64,000 nucleotides of DNA from Sclerurus mexicanus (GCA_013396755.1 VWZF01003703.1:1585518-1649517), one strand, 5' to 3'. Positions 34,784-47,177 are shown, counted from the first letter of the stretch. The notes: generated from the letters alone by a model not told the origin. Translations and numbers: made by a program.

Positions 34784-37700
34784 ATGGCGGAGGAGCAGCG
34801 GGCGCTGCTGGGCGGGGAGGGCGATGGGCACGGGGATGGGGATGGGCACGGGGATGGACACGGAGNNNNNNNNNNNNNNNNNNNNNNNNNNNNNNNNNNN
34901 NNNNNNNNNNNNNNNNNNNNNNNNNNNNNNNNNNNNNNNNNNNNNNNNNNNNNNNNNNNNNNNNNNNNNNNNNNNNNNNNNNNNNNNNNNNNNNNNNNNN
35001 NNNNNNNNNNNNNNNNNNNNNNNNNNNNNNNNNNNNNNNNNNNNNNNNNNNNNNNNNNNNNNNNNNNNNNNNNNNNNNNNNNNNNNNNNNNNNNNNNNNN
35101 NNNNNNNNNNNNNNNNNNNNNNNNNNNNNNNNNNNNNNNNNNNNNNNNNNNNNNNNNNNNNNNNNNNNNNNNNNNNNNNNNNNNNNNNNNNNNNNNNNNN
35201 NNNNNNNNNNNNNNNNNNNNNNNNNNNNNNNNNNNNNNNNNNNNNNNNNNNNNNNNNNNNNNNNNNNNNNNNNNNNNNNNNNNNNNNNNNNNNNNNNNNN
35301 NNNNNNNNNNNNNNNNNNNNNNNNNNNNNNNNNNNNNNNNNNNNNNNNNNNNNNNNNNNNNNNNNNNNNNNNNNNNNNNNNNNNNNNNNNNNNNNNNNNN
35401 NNNNNNNNNNNNNNNNNNNNNNNNNNNNNNNNNNNNNNNNNNNNNNNNNNNNNNNNNNNNNNNNNNNNNNNNNNNNNNNNNNNNNNNNNNNNNNNNNNNN
35501 NNNNNNNNNNNNNNNNNNNNNNNNNNNNNNNNNNNNNNNNNNNNNNNNNNNNNNNNNNNNNNNNNNNNNNNNNNNNNNNNNNNNNNNNNNNNNNNNNNNN
35601 NNNNNNNNNNNNNNNNNNNNNNNNNNNNNNNNNNNNNNNNNNNNNNNNNNNNNNNNNNNNNNNNNNNNNNNNNNNNNNNNNNNNNNNNNNNNNNNNNNNN
35701 NNNNNNCGGTCAAGCCGCCCCGCCTCGTCCCCCTCGCCGCCCGGAGCCCCGGGGCCGCCGCGGGCCCTGCCCGCCGCATGCGACCCCCGGCGCCTCCCGC
35801 ACCGCCTGCTCGTCCTCGCCCTCATGTGCTTCCTCGGCTTCGGTGCGAGGCGGCGGGCTCGGGGACTGGGGTTAGGGGATTGGGAGGGGCTTGGGGTGTC
35901 GGGGTTTGGGTANGGGTTTGGGGTGCTCGAGTGGCTGGAGGGCTCGAGTATAGGGTGTTGGATTTGAGGGGCTCAGGTTTTGGGAGTGTTCAGGTTTGGG
36001 GGGTGATCAGCAGTGCAAGTGGTGGTAATGTTTTAAATAAAATAAATGTAGCTACTTGTCTGTACCCCAGTGGGGTGCTGGGGTTTGGGGTGCCAGGGCA
36101 GAGCTCTGAGCTGTCCCTTCTCCTCCCAGGCAGCTACTTCTGCTATGACAACCCTGCAGCTCTGCAGACACAGGTTCAGAGGGTGAGTGAGTGTTTGCCT
36201 TCCAAGGGTCCTTCCAGTGCCCTGAGGGGCTCCTCAAAACCAGGGAGAGTGGTCTTTTGCAGGACACAGGGAATGGCTTCCCACTGCCAGAGGGCAGGGT
36301 TGGATGGGATATTGGGAAGGAATTCCTGGCTGAGAGGGTGGGCAGGCCCTGGCACAGGGTGCCCAGAGAAGCTGTGGCTGCCCCTGGATCCCTGGAAGTG
36401 TCCAAGGCCAGGTTGGACGGGGCTTGGAGCACCCTGGGCTGGTGGAAGGTGTCCCTGCCCATGGCAGGGGTGGCACTGGGTGGCCTTTAATGTCCCTCCC
36501 AACCCAAAGCAGTCTGGGATTCCATGATTATGTGAATTACAAGCAGTGCCCAGGTCAGACAATGTGTTTTTACTTGGAGACTTATCCTGTGTCCCTGCAG
36601 TTGTTTTGTGGGTAACCACCTGTTTTCATTCCCCCTCCATGCTGCAGGACATGAAGGTGAACACAGCCCAGTTCATGGCTCTCTATGCCTGGTATTCCTG
36701 GCCCAATGTGGTTCTTTGCTTCTTTGGAGGCTTTCTCATAGACAGAGTGTTTGGAATCCGGTGAGTGTCGTGTTTTTGTCACTGCTGTTCCATGGATGGG
36801 AGACCAAAAATGCTTGTGAACTTCAGGTTTTATGATACAAAGCTTTTTCAAGTTACAATATATTTTAAAATATAAATTTTAATCAGTAAATGAGCTTCCT
36901 TTCCTTGATGGCTTAAATAAATTGGCTATAAAAACACCAGCCTGTTCTCCCTGGTTTTTTAAGCTGGACAGTTCATTTCAGAGACCTTTTATTGCACATC
37001 AACCTCCCCTTGTTTCCCTGCTGTAGATCTAACATAGTGGTTTGGAGGAAAAAAAGCCTCCAGCTGTGCATTAAGTGATTTTATTTTTCTTCCAGGTTGG
37101 GCACTATAATATTCAGCATCTTTGTGTGTGTTGGGCAGGTAAGGGCAAAGGTGGGGCTGAGGGCTGAGCTGGGTCTGCACTGCTCCTGTAGCAGGGTGTG
37201 TTTCATTAGGCAGGGGAGGAGAGCCCTGAGTTGGGTTGGGTTGAAAAATGAGTGAAATAATGTCAAGGAACCAAGTGTGTTCCCTGTTGGGTCTGAAACT
37301 CCCACGTGGGTGTACTTGGCAGGGGGTGATGATAAAGCTGAAGCCTGACTTGAGCCTTGGAGGTGTTTTCTGGGTGCAGGTCCAGGTTGGGTATTGTGTA
37401 GCCAGCAGGATTTGGGATAAGGCAAGGAGAGCAAAGCCAAAAAACAGGAACAGGAAGTGAGTGTGAAGTCACTCTGCAGGCCTGGGAAGGGAAAAGCATT
37501 TTTGTTCCTGTTTAAAATAGTTCTGTGTTGTTCCATACTTGAGTTGCGCAGTTATAATCTTTCCTTAAATATTTGTTTGGCAGGTGATTTTTGCCCTGGG
37601 AGCACTCTTTAATACTTTCTGGCTGATGGACATGGGCAGGTTCATATTTGGGTAAGTCCGGAGGAGCATGTTTGTGCTCTCTGAGGGGAGGACCACCTTG

Positions 37701-40700
37701 GTGTCCTACAAAACTGCTGCCCCGTTTACACCTGGAACTAAAAGGGTTGGATTTTGAGGCCTCTGTAAAGCTGAGCCTCAGTGGCATTGCTGGAGTAACT
37801 TAAAGTTAGAAACCAAAAAATAGGACTTTGCAAGTCTTGCAATTATAATCACTGCTACGCTACTTAAGATACCCGGTACTTTTAACTCCTCTTCAGACAC
37901 TGCAGTTCTGTTTGGAATTTTGAAGACTTTTGCTTTGTATCTCTGCATTAAATCTACCTGTACACACTGAAATTTCTCTGAAGTTCTGTCACCTTGGCCT
38001 TGCCAGCAGCTGGTGGACTTTGTTGCTTTGCCTGTTGCAATTAATGTTTTCTTTTGTCCTTCCTTCTCTTTTAGAATAGGGGGGGAGTCCTTGGCGGTGG
38101 CCCAGAACACGTATGCAGTGAGCTGGTTTAAAGGCAAGGAGTTAAACCTGGTGTTTGGGTTACAGCTCAGCATGGCCAGAGTTGTAAGTGTCCAACTGTT
38201 CCTTTAATTTATAGAATTTAAGGGGTGTGGCTCATCTTGGCAGGGAGGCGGGTGGAAAACAGCATTTCTCATGCTCCCCAGGGAGTTTTAGTTATACATG
38301 AAATCTAAAATGTAAAAGATTTGAGGTGAATAGACAAAGGAGACACAAGGAAATGGGTCTGTGAGATTTGTTAGACTCTGTCAGAAGGCTGGTGACATTC
38401 TTAGTGTGGAACAGGGACCTGCTGGAGGGAGTCCAGAGGAGGCTCCAAGATATCAGAGGCATGGAGCAGCTCTGCTGGGAGGGAAGGCTGGGAGAGCTGG
38501 GGTTGTGCTTGGAGAAGAGAAGCTTTGGGGTGACCCAGTTGTGGCCTTGCAGGACCTGAAGGGGCTACAAGAAAGTTGGAGAGACACTATTGATAAGCGA
38601 TGGAGCGACAGGACAAGGGGAATGGCTTCAAACTGAATGGGGGTAGATTTATATTAGACATCAGGAAGAAATCCCTCCCTGTGAGGGTGGCAGGCCCTGG
38701 CACAGGGTGCCCAGAGAAGCTGTGGCTGCCCCTGGATCCCTGGGAGCGTTCGAGGCCACACTGAGATGCTGCTTTAAGAAACTCCAGTGTTTCTGGCTAC
38801 TGGAAGGTGTTTCTGTCCATGGTGCTGGTCCTGGTGGGAGCTGTGTGGCTGCATCTCGCCCTCATTTGGTTTGTTGCAGCCACTTAAAGAGCTGCTGGGC
38901 CGGGTTTGCACTGACAGCCCAGCTGAGGGTGCACAGTAGCCTGGTGCCTCCTGCTTGGGGTGCTCCTCAGCAGCCCGTCCTGTCCTGAAGCCCTGCAGGT
39001 ACTTGGGATCACGTGGGCAGAGCAGTGAGCAGTCACAGCTGGGGCTGGGGCCTGGTCAGGTTGGGGCTCCTCGTCAGTTCCCTCATCTCAGCTGAGCTGT
39101 AATGAGCTGGTCAGAGTCTTGGGATTGCAGCCATGGATCCCTCCTCTGGGGGCAAGAGGAGGGAAGAAGGTGTTTCCTCCTGGGAATGCTGCTTGCTCTG
39201 ATGTATTAAATGCAGCTCAGCTTGGGAGCTAATGCAGTGTGTGAGGTGGGTTTCATGGCACTTCCAGACTCCTCATGGAAACACTGTACTAGTTGTATAA
39301 CATGTAATTTGTGATGGTTTATTATTGTTACAGTGATTAATTTGTTACAAACCAGCAGGGAATGATTTTATCATTGTTCCCGGTGGTTTAAGTTCCCTGT
39401 GGAGCATCTTACCTGTTTGCCTTCAATAAGCAGTTCTGCCTGATGTTTCTTTTGAAGAAATGTAATTGTGAAATCAATTACTCTTCACATGAGTCTGTTC
39501 TGCCTAGGGGAGCACAGTGAACATGAATATCATGGGATGGATCTACTCAAGAGTTCAAGATCTCCTGGGTCATACTGGTCCCAGCACTTTGGGCTTAGCT
39601 CTGATGATAGGTCAGTAATATTTTGATGTCACCTGCTCTTCTGGGTTTCTGGATTTTCACAGCATGTGTGTTAATGAGTTATTAACCACTTGAAAACAGG
39701 ACAAGTGTGTTTGAGACCAGGGAGAGCATTCAGGTACTGTTTGGATCAGTGGTTCCCGCCCTCCTGCAGAGTGTGTGGTCACTGCAGCTGATAAAATGCT
39801 CTGGGGTCTTTGTGGCTGACAAATTCAAAACATTTCCCATGCTTTGAGTGAAGGACAGCCTTGAAACATTTTGGAAGGGGATCAGATCTGGTGTGTAGTT
39901 GTCTGAGGTGCAGAAGTGAAGTTTCAACAGCTGATGGATGTGTCCTTTCCCTCAAAGCCATGAGTATGAAGGAAAGGTTCCCTGGGCTGAGAGCAAGGCC
40001 AGGCTTGGCTTCTGTTGTGTTCTGTACAGACAAGGAGCCTGGCTGTGCTGAGTGGGAGTGCTGGGAGTGTTTTAAATGAAATAAATGGAGCTGCATGTCT
40101 GTACTGCAGGGCAGGTGTTTGTTGTGTCAGGCTTCAGCTTTACACCTTGCTCTTTGAGTTGTTCAGATGTTGAGCCTTATACATGAGACAAGCTGGTGTT
40201 AAACATCTCTTGTGTAACAAAAGCTACACTATTTGGGCTTCAAAGCCAAATTACACTAACCCTGTGGCTTTTCCCTCTTGCAGGGGGGGTAACATGTCTC
40301 TTCTCACTGACCTGTGCATTAATCCTGGCTTACCTGGACAGGAGAGCAGAGAAGCTCCTTTGTAAAGAGCAAGGGAAATCAGGTGAGTGGTGGGACTGGA
40401 CCTGCCTTGGGCTTCAGTCTTCTAGAACAGCCCCTTCTTCCAGTTCCTCTGCACTCTGCAGGTTTGCACTGGGGGGAATGCAGTGGCTGCTGCCTGACAT
40501 CTTCACAGTTATAATCAGAAGTTTTAGTTCATTTTTATATCAGTAGGAAGTTGTAGACACCAGTTTAACAGGCAGAAATGCTGTCATCTGCTTTATTTAT
40601 GAAAGTAAAAGTTCACACTAGCTGCATGTGTGCCATTGCCACTGGTCCTTTTTTTTGTTGGGTTCGATATTATTTCCTTTATAGGTGTGCAAAAACATGG

Positions 40701-43700
40701 AGCTGTCAGTGTGTGTGGTGAGAATTTAGAGCAATTAAAATAAACTGAACTTGAGATCCAGATAAGAGCATATGGAATCAGAGTGGTTTGGGTTGGAAGG
40801 ACCTTGAAGCTCATTTCCTTCCAACCCCTGCCTTGGGCAGGGACACTTTCCACAGACCAGGTTGCTCCAAACCTCATTCACTTTGTTCTTGGCTTTGGCA
40901 CTGTTGGTTTAACACTTGTGTGTTCCTAAGTGGCTCTCTGTGTGAGCTTTGAGCAGACAGTGCCAGGGATGTTCTTCAGCAGTGCCTTGGGATCACCTGA
41001 GTGTTTATTCCCTGGAGGATCCCAGACTTGCCTGTGCTGACAGCCCCCGTGTCTCCTGCCCCACTCTAGGTGAAGTGATCAAGCTCACGGACGTGAAGGA
41101 TTTCTCCTTGTCCTTGTGGCTTATATTTGTCATCTGTGTCTGTTACTATGCTGCAGTTTTTCCCTTCATTGGACTTGGAAAGTAAGTGCCACTCACTTGT
41201 GCTGCTTTTCCCCTGGAATTTGGCCAGGCTTTGAACTAACTCCTTAAAAACTTTGCATTTATCTGCTGAGCTTTGTGGGAAATACCATTGCTGGACGTGG
41301 GCTGAGCTGTCAGAACTCAAAAACATGAGGGACGTTTTATTTCCTGATTAACACTAGATACAGATTTAAAACATGGTGGAAGTTTGGGTGTGGAATTTGT
41401 GTCCCGTAGAATTCCTGCCATACGTCCAAGTTAATGTCTCTTTATTTGGGTTATATGTTGGTTATGTACTTTGGATCTTTTCCTCAAAGTGCAGTTTGAA
41501 TCCTTAGACAAAAATATGTGGGGTCTGATAATAAGCTCCTACATTAATTATAAATGAGAATCTGTGGTATTTATGTCAAGGCTATATTTAATTTTCTTGT
41601 AAACTAGGTTCGTGTGGTTTTAGTTTGTCTAACTTAATTTTTATTCCATGTCCTTCAACTGTGCATTTTCCTAAATATCTTTTCTCTTCCTTCAGGGTTT
41701 TCTTTATTGAGAAATTCGGATTCTCACCTCAAGAAGCAAGTGCAATTAACAGGTATATTGGGGTTGATTTAATAGGATTTAGTAAGTAACACTGCCATTT
41801 TCTAGGGGTGCAGGATGTATCTGAGGTTTGGGATCTCCTGCTGCTGGTGGTGACTGTTATTTAAGTGGGTAAATTGGATTTCACATGGCCCAGGGAATAA
41901 CTGGGAGGGATGGGTGTGTTTTTATTAAAAATTCTTAGATGTTCAGATTGGAAAGACAAAGCTCTGTCTGAAGGGTTTTATTTTGATATTTAGTGATTCT
42001 CTTCTGAGTGATAAAAGCAGTTTAATAACAACACTGCATTTTTGGACTTTGAAGATGAATTTGTGATGTGGCAAAACCCCAACCAAATAAAACCCAACAA
42101 GACAACACTTGCTGCTCTGTGATTCCAAGACCTCTGACTATGTCACTATTCCCTTGGATGTTGAGTGTTTTTGTGTGCTCAGACCTTTGGGGAATTCAGA
42201 ATTCCTGAGTTTGTTGTTTGAGATTTCTTGGATGTGTTTTTTCCAATGGCCTCACAGGTAACAAGGTCCATGGAGCTGCCCATGGCCAGGCAGTGCTCAG
42301 TTGTTTCATTTCCATTTTTTGCAGCATTGTGTACATCATATCAGCCCCCATGTCCCCAGTCTTTGGACTTCTGGTGGATAAACTTGGAAAGAACATCATC
42401 TGGGTTTTATGTGCTGTCATAACCACACTGGCTTCTCATATTATGTTGGCTTTTACCTTCTGGAACCCCTGGATAGCAATGGTAACTATTTCTTGGAGAG
42501 TTATAGCTAAATATGGTAAAACAAGCAGTGGAGGTGATCCTGAATTATTCTCTGTGTTTTGGGGTGGAAGATTCCTTACTCTAGAACTAAATTACTGTGC
42601 ATGTTTATTTGGAGTGACATTGCAAGCAGTGCCACTTGAGCTCTTTTTTTGCCTTTTGGGATAAGGGGAAGGCCAATATGTTAATTTATGAGAACTTGGC
42701 AGCAGAAATGCAGCTCATCTAACATGTGTTTGCTTGTCCTTGTGTCCCCAGTGCTTGCTGGGAGTGGCCTATTCCCTGCTGGCCTGTGCCCTGTGGCCCA
42801 TGGTGGCCTTTGTTGTCCCAGAGCACCAGCTGGGAACTGCCTATGGCTTGTGAGTACCTGAATCTGTGTGTGTGTGCTCCTTCACCTGCTGGGCAAGTCC
42901 AGAGGGGCACCAAGGTGTCAGAGGGGTGAAGAACCCTGAGGAAAGGCTGGGAGAGTTGGGATTGTTCAGCTTGCAGAAGAGGATCTCCAGGGTGACCTAA
43001 CTGAGGCATTTCAGTGCCTGAAGGGGCTACAAGAAAGATGGAGAGGGACTTGGGACAAGGGTTGGAGGGACAGGACAAGGGGAATGGGTTCCCACTGCCA
43101 GAGGGCAGAGTTAGATGAATATTGGGAAGGAGGGCTGGGAGGGTGGGCAGGCCCTGGCACAGGGTGCCCAGAGAAGCTGTGGCTGCCCCTGGATCCCTGG
43201 AAGTGTCCAAGGCCAGGTTGGACAGGGCTTGGAGCAACCTGGGACAGTGGAAGGTGTCCCTGCCCATGGCAGGGGTGGCACTGGATGGGCTTTGAGGTCC
43301 TTTCAACCCAAAGCCTTCCATGGTTCTCTGCAGTGCCCCTGCCCTGATACTCCTGAGCCAAGGAATTGTTGTAACACATCCGTGGGCCCTGGTTTGTGCA
43401 GCAGGAAACCTGGTGCAGTTCAGGGGGGGCTGAGCCAGAGCACAGGGCTGAGGGAGAGGCTCAGAAACTTCTGCAAAACTCTGGAGTTGTGACTGTCACA
43501 TGGCAGAAAAATGGGGAGAAGTTCATCCCCTTGTTAGTTCAGTGCCACTGAGGGGTTTTCCTTGAAAAACTAAACGTGCAGCCAGTGCTAACCCTGTGTT
43601 TGTGCTCAGCATGCAGTCCATCCAGAACCTGGGGCTGGCAGTTATTGCCATAGCAGCTGGCATGATTCTGGACACAAGAGGGTACTTGTTTCTGGAAGTT

Positions 43701-46309
43701 TTCTTCAGTGCTTGTGTTTGCTGTAAGTATTAAACACATTGAAAATGGAGTCTGTGCATTCAGGAAGCTTTCATTGGTGCTTTTCCTTAATATTTCCTGT
43801 AAAAGAGTAATAACTCCTGTCTTAGATTTTCCAGCTGGGGCAATGCTGAAAGTGACTCAAACTTAGTAAATTGTTCTGTTCTTTCTTGAACTGACTTGCT
43901 ATAAGCAGCTTCAGTGTTTCAAGAAAAGTGGAAAAGGGTAGGCAAATCATACTTTTTAAGTCTATGGTGGCTGTTTGTTAATATAACTAAAACTAAACTA
44001 GTCTTTTCTGAATCCCCACGTGCTCTGAGCACCGTGGCATTTTCAAAGGACATGCTGGTGGCAAAAACCTCCCTCAGTTCCACCTGTTATGAAAACTCTT
44101 GGTTGTTACTTGGTTGTAAGTTAAAGCTGTTCCTCTGTCCTTGTTGTGCAATTATTGTGAGCTCAACCTGTCCTTCTTCTCTTCCAGTGTCACTGATAGC
44201 TGTGGTCATGCTGTATTTTGTGAATCACCTCACAGGTCAGTCTTGTCAGCTTCCCTTGGTTATTTTTTGTCATAATTCCTGCAGTTCTCAGGGTACCTGT
44301 CTCTTCAGCTGCCTTGAGCAATTTAAACCTTGGAATTCTGTGGAGGATACTCTGCAGGTTGTTCTGTATTAGGAAAAAGCTCCCTATATTTTTTTTTTCT
44401 TATCAAACTTGACTGTACGTGAATATAAAAACTGAAAAAGACCAGTTTCAGAGGATTCAAGGTGCACATTCCTCCTGCTGCAGGTGGTGATCTCAACTGG
44501 TCTGCAAAGAAAAGGGAAAAACTGCAAAAGGCAGCTGCCTCTGAGTAAGTATAAACCCCAGTAAACATCAGTGGCCTTCTGAAATGTTTTTATGGCTTGT
44601 TTCAAACCATGGACCTGAGCCAGTCAGCAGCAAAAATCACCTGGGTTATTGTCAGGTGAAGCCTGGACCAGTTTTTTAAGTGTCATTAACAACCAGATCT
44701 CTTTTCAGAAGAAATTACATTCCAGTCACTTCGCCCTCACTATCAGCTTCTCCCTCTTGCTCTCTGATTTAAAGTTGTAATTGAATTTGTCTCTGAAAGC
44801 CATGGCTTGAGACTCAATTACAGCACTGATGTGAAACTCAGTCTGAGCTCAGATCTGTCATCAGTGTCATTGATTACAGGGCAAAGTTTCCATTTTTACA
44901 GTGGAAACAGGGCAGGGTGTTTCAATAAAATGGGATCCACTCCCTTGGAACAGTGTTGTCAGTAATCTTTAGTACTGGATTTCCTTGATGTTCCTTATAA
45001 ATACTTCCTGTTTTGCAGAAAAGAAAGCTGAGTAGCAAATGCCATCCCGAAGTGGGGAGCCCTGCTCAGCTCCTTGGCACCCTGAAGAGTGCCAGTGTTT
45101 AGGTTGCACCCTGCACTGTAGTCCTGTGGAAGATTCATGACCATCCGGGGGGCAGGAAATGCCTCACTTTTAAGCTTTGTAACCAGTTTTAACTAATGCC
45201 AAATCATCTTTTAATTGGGTTTAGAGCCTTTTGCACTGTGTTTCAGCTCTGCCTTGGTGCTCTGCCACCTGAGACGGCACGTTCACCTTCAGGCATTTTC
45301 TGTCAGACTCTATGTGCTACACGTGTTGGTGGGGTGGAGATTTCTGCATAAAATGACATTTTTTGTTCTGTGATAAAGCTCATCCAGAGCTTGGAAACGG
45401 GTCACTTTTGCTGCTTTTGTCACTGTCTTAATGCAAACCACTGTCTTAAGTGTGTTTACAACTTGGGGTCTGCTTCTCCCTAACACTTCCATGGAAAAAG
45501 AGCTGCAAATGCTCCAATTGCCTTTTTTTTTTTGTAGGAGATTTAAGAATTCTGCAGACTGCTGAGCAGTCTCTTATTGCCTTCTTGACAAGTGATTCTG
45601 TTTTATTGTAATCGTGATTTGAAGGGGTGACACTTGTTTCATAGCCAGTAAAAGCTGTTACAGAAGCTCACTGAGCACAGTTGTAAAACCGAAAGGTTTC
45701 TCTTTCTACTGAAATCTTGGAATCCAAATAAAAGGAAACTGCAGAAAACAGCCTCTCTCTTTCTTTATGTTGAACTGGAGTTACCCAGTGCCACTGAATC
45801 TGATACCCATAAACATTTTCCAGGTGTTAAAAATCAACCTGCAGCCACAAGGCTTTACCCCTCAGTGCGAGTATCTTAAACCAGTTTTCTTTTCCAGAGC
45901 AGAAGATCAGGAGAGACTCAGACGTCAAAATGAAGATGACTTGGCTAAATTACTGCCAAAAGCTGATGACTTTAGTTTAAGGAATAAATACCTCTCCAAA
46001 CTGGGAGCTCAGGTATCAATAACACAGCAGGGGTTTAGAAGCAGGGATAGAACAATGGGATCTTTATTTTAACAACCTGGGTGTTTCTAAGAGCCAGCAA
46101 ATCAACCTCTGATTGAAATCCTGAGTGTGTGCTCAGAATTAATGGTAATTAGAAACCTAATGAAGGGGATGAATCAATGGCTGGTGAAGCAAATCAGTTG
46201 AGGAGGAGCTTCTTATGATACATGATGTCTTAATTTTATTTTTTTGCAGCTACCAGATAATTACTCTTCCTATTTATCAACACTGGCACACAGAAGCGTG
46301 TTGAAATAG
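34784..46309 (+). CDS. MFSD1: MFSD1, lysosomal major-facilitator transporter (long C-terminal form)
   Basis: MFSD1 is a 12-helix lysosomal membrane transporter that works with the accessory protein GLMP and exports dipeptides from the lysosome. Exons: 34784-35842 (interrupted by N), 36130-36182, 36648-36760, 37096-37138, 37584-37651, 38075-38183, 39508-39610, 40284-40382, 41070-41181, 41696-41752, 42325-42481, 42752-42849, 43610-43722, 44188-44235, 44484-44544, then 45898-46012 and 46250-46309 (stop TAG). All are GT-AG with closing phases. The N terminus MAEEQRALLGG carries a dileucine lysosomal sorting signal (EQRALL). Helix 1 ends exon 1 (LLVLALMCFLGFG). MFS motif A-like loops are GGFLIDRVFGIR after helix 2 and FGLLVDKLGKN after helix 8. 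Agreement with human MFSD1 is high throughout the membrane core. The start has an excellent Kozak context (GCCATGGCG). The exon 1 sequence visible without the gap is already longer than the human one. Confidence 0.93.
34809..34865 (+). repeat. MFSD1: GGGATGGGCACG-type coding repeat at the gap edge in MFSD1 exon 1
   Basis: Irregular tandem copies of GATGGGCACGGG encode a Gly-Asp-Gly-His repeat (residues 13-27) that human MFSD1 lacks. The run continues to the first N, so it probably extends into the gap. Confidence 0.75.
34866..35706. other. MFSD1: Assembly gap of 841 N in MFSD1 exon 1
   Basis: A run of N between the N-terminal repeat and the end of exon 1. Its length is not a multiple of three, and the flanking coding frames differ accordingly, so it is an estimated rather than true length. 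The homologous human exon has no intron here. Confidence 0.97.
35850..36010 (+). other. G-run-rich start of MFSD1 intron 1
   Basis: Repeated runs of three to four G separated by short T-rich spacers (for example TTGGGAGGGGCTTGGGG), with an ambiguous base at 35913. Such a sequence could form G-quadruplexes and often reduces sequencing coverage. Confidence 0.6.
36205..36530 (+). mobile_element. CR1 LINE 3' fragment filling MFSD1 intron 2
   Basis: It occupies about 325 of the 465 bases of intron 2, starting some 20 bases after the donor and ending about 120 bases before the acceptor. Confidence 0.9.
38410..38765 (+). mobile_element. CR1 LINE fragment lacking its 3' end, MFSD1 intron 6
   Basis: Recognisable from GACCTGCTGGAGGGAGTCC to GGATCCCTGGGAGCGTTCG, after which the homology breaks off. 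Confidence 0.87.
40776..40885 (-). mobile_element. CR1 LINE 3' fragment, MFSD1 intron 8
   Basis: Reversed; it starts GGTTTGGGTTGGAAGGACC and is cut short after TTGCTCCAAACCTCATTC. Confidence 0.85.
42895..43335 (+). mobile_element. CR1 LINE 3' fragment, MFSD1 intron 12
   Basis: A long copy from GGCAAGTCCAGAGGGGCACC through TGCCCATGGCAGGGGTGGC to the tail at 43330. Confidence 0.9.
45019..45031 (+). CDS. MFSD1: MFSD1 alternative short terminal exon
   Basis: The acceptor TTTTGCAG (45011-45018) follows a pyrimidine-rich stretch. Joined to the exon ending at 44544 it completes a Glu codon, adds Lys-Glu-Ser and stops at TGA 45029-45031. A 3' UTR of about 700 bases with AATAAA at 45727-45732 follows. 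This gives a tail about the length of the human one. It excludes the long-form exons at 45898 and 46250, so the two ends are mutually exclusive. Confidence 0.7.
45727..45732 (+). terminator. MFSD1: Polyadenylation signal for short MFSD1 transcript
   Basis: AATAAA lies about 700 bases after the short-form stop codon and is followed by a CT-rich stretch at 45750-45765. It lies before the long-form exons, so its use would exclude them. Confidence 0.65.
45898..46012 (+). CDS. MFSD1: MFSD1 long-form penultimate exon
   Basis: A 115-base exon with acceptor TTTCCAG and donor GTATCA. It carries in one base that completes Glu with the exon ending at 44544, exactly the phase needed. It encodes 38 further residues rich in charge (ERLRRQNEDDLAKLLPKADD), consistent with a cytosolic helix. 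It is joined in frame to the exon at 46250. Confidence 0.75.
46250..46309 (+). CDS. MFSD1: MFSD1 long-form last coding exon
   Basis: The acceptor TTTTTTTGCAG precedes 19 codons and the stop TAG (46307-46309). It adds LPDNYSSYLSTLAHRSVLK in phase with the previous exon. A 3' UTR continues to one of three AATAAA hexamers (47178, 47330, 47553). Confidence 0.72.
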   Translation, partial: LPDNYSSYLSTLAHRSVLK

Positions 46310-47177
46310 CAGCTTGTCCCTCTGGAAAGTCAGGAATCCATTGAGTTTCCTGGGACACAGCCCCCAGCATAAGCAGAATGATGCTCCGTGCCTTGCTGCA
46401 AGAGTAGAGCCTAGTCTTAAATACTTGGCCTAAGCTCCTCCTTGCACTGTGGTAATTAACACAGGTCCTGAGGAGGAAGCACCTGGCTCCTTGTTGGAAC
46501 CCCTGAGTATCTACTACACCCTCCTGTCTCTGTAAGTAGCTGAGTCAGCAGCCAAGGCTGGACCTGTTTGGTGTCTGAAATGGGAAAACTGGGATTTGAT
46601 TGCTGTGAGATGAGCCGAGGTGGGGGTGGTTCAGCCTCTCACCTTGGACACCTTTGTTACTCTTGGACATGCTGTTTCATTTTTCTTGTAGAAAAGCAGG
46701 AGGAAAAATTCCCAAGAGAATATTTGAGAGGATTCCAGTTCAGGAAGGGCTAGCCCTGGGATTTCTGCTGGGTCAATAACATAGCAATAACCTCGTGTGA
46801 GTTCTGAATAATGTGAAAACTTGCTGTATTTTTAGTAGGCTTTGTCTAAAAACTGTGAAAAGAGTGAAATGCAAGACCTGAATTTTGCTTCCAGCAGGAG
46901 CAGTTTTCAGTGTCACAGTGAAACTCAGCCCTTTCCCACTGTTTCAGTGGAAGGCTGAGCTGGGAGTTCCTGGGAGCTCCTCCAGAGTGCATTTTGCTCA
47001 GGTTTAATTACTCATCAAGGTAATTGGATAGATTATTCCTAAACTAAACTGATCTTGCCTTAAAAAGCAGGAGTGTGTGGCTTTGTGGAGCACAAGGTGT
47101 GCAGGAATGGTTCCTTGGCTGATTCCAGGGAGTGCCTGTGTGCCACGTTGTTTGGCTGCAGAGAAATAGTTTGTTAT

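Noticed and set aside
34582..36527. Several 350-600-residue open frames across the MFSD1 5' region
   Set aside because: They exist because the run of N contains no stop codons. Only the exon 1 ends match MFSD1, and the rest is gap, intron and CR1.
42719..43321. 200-residue minus-strand open frame
   Set aside because: Composed of antisense MFSD1 exon 12 and an antisense CR1 copy.
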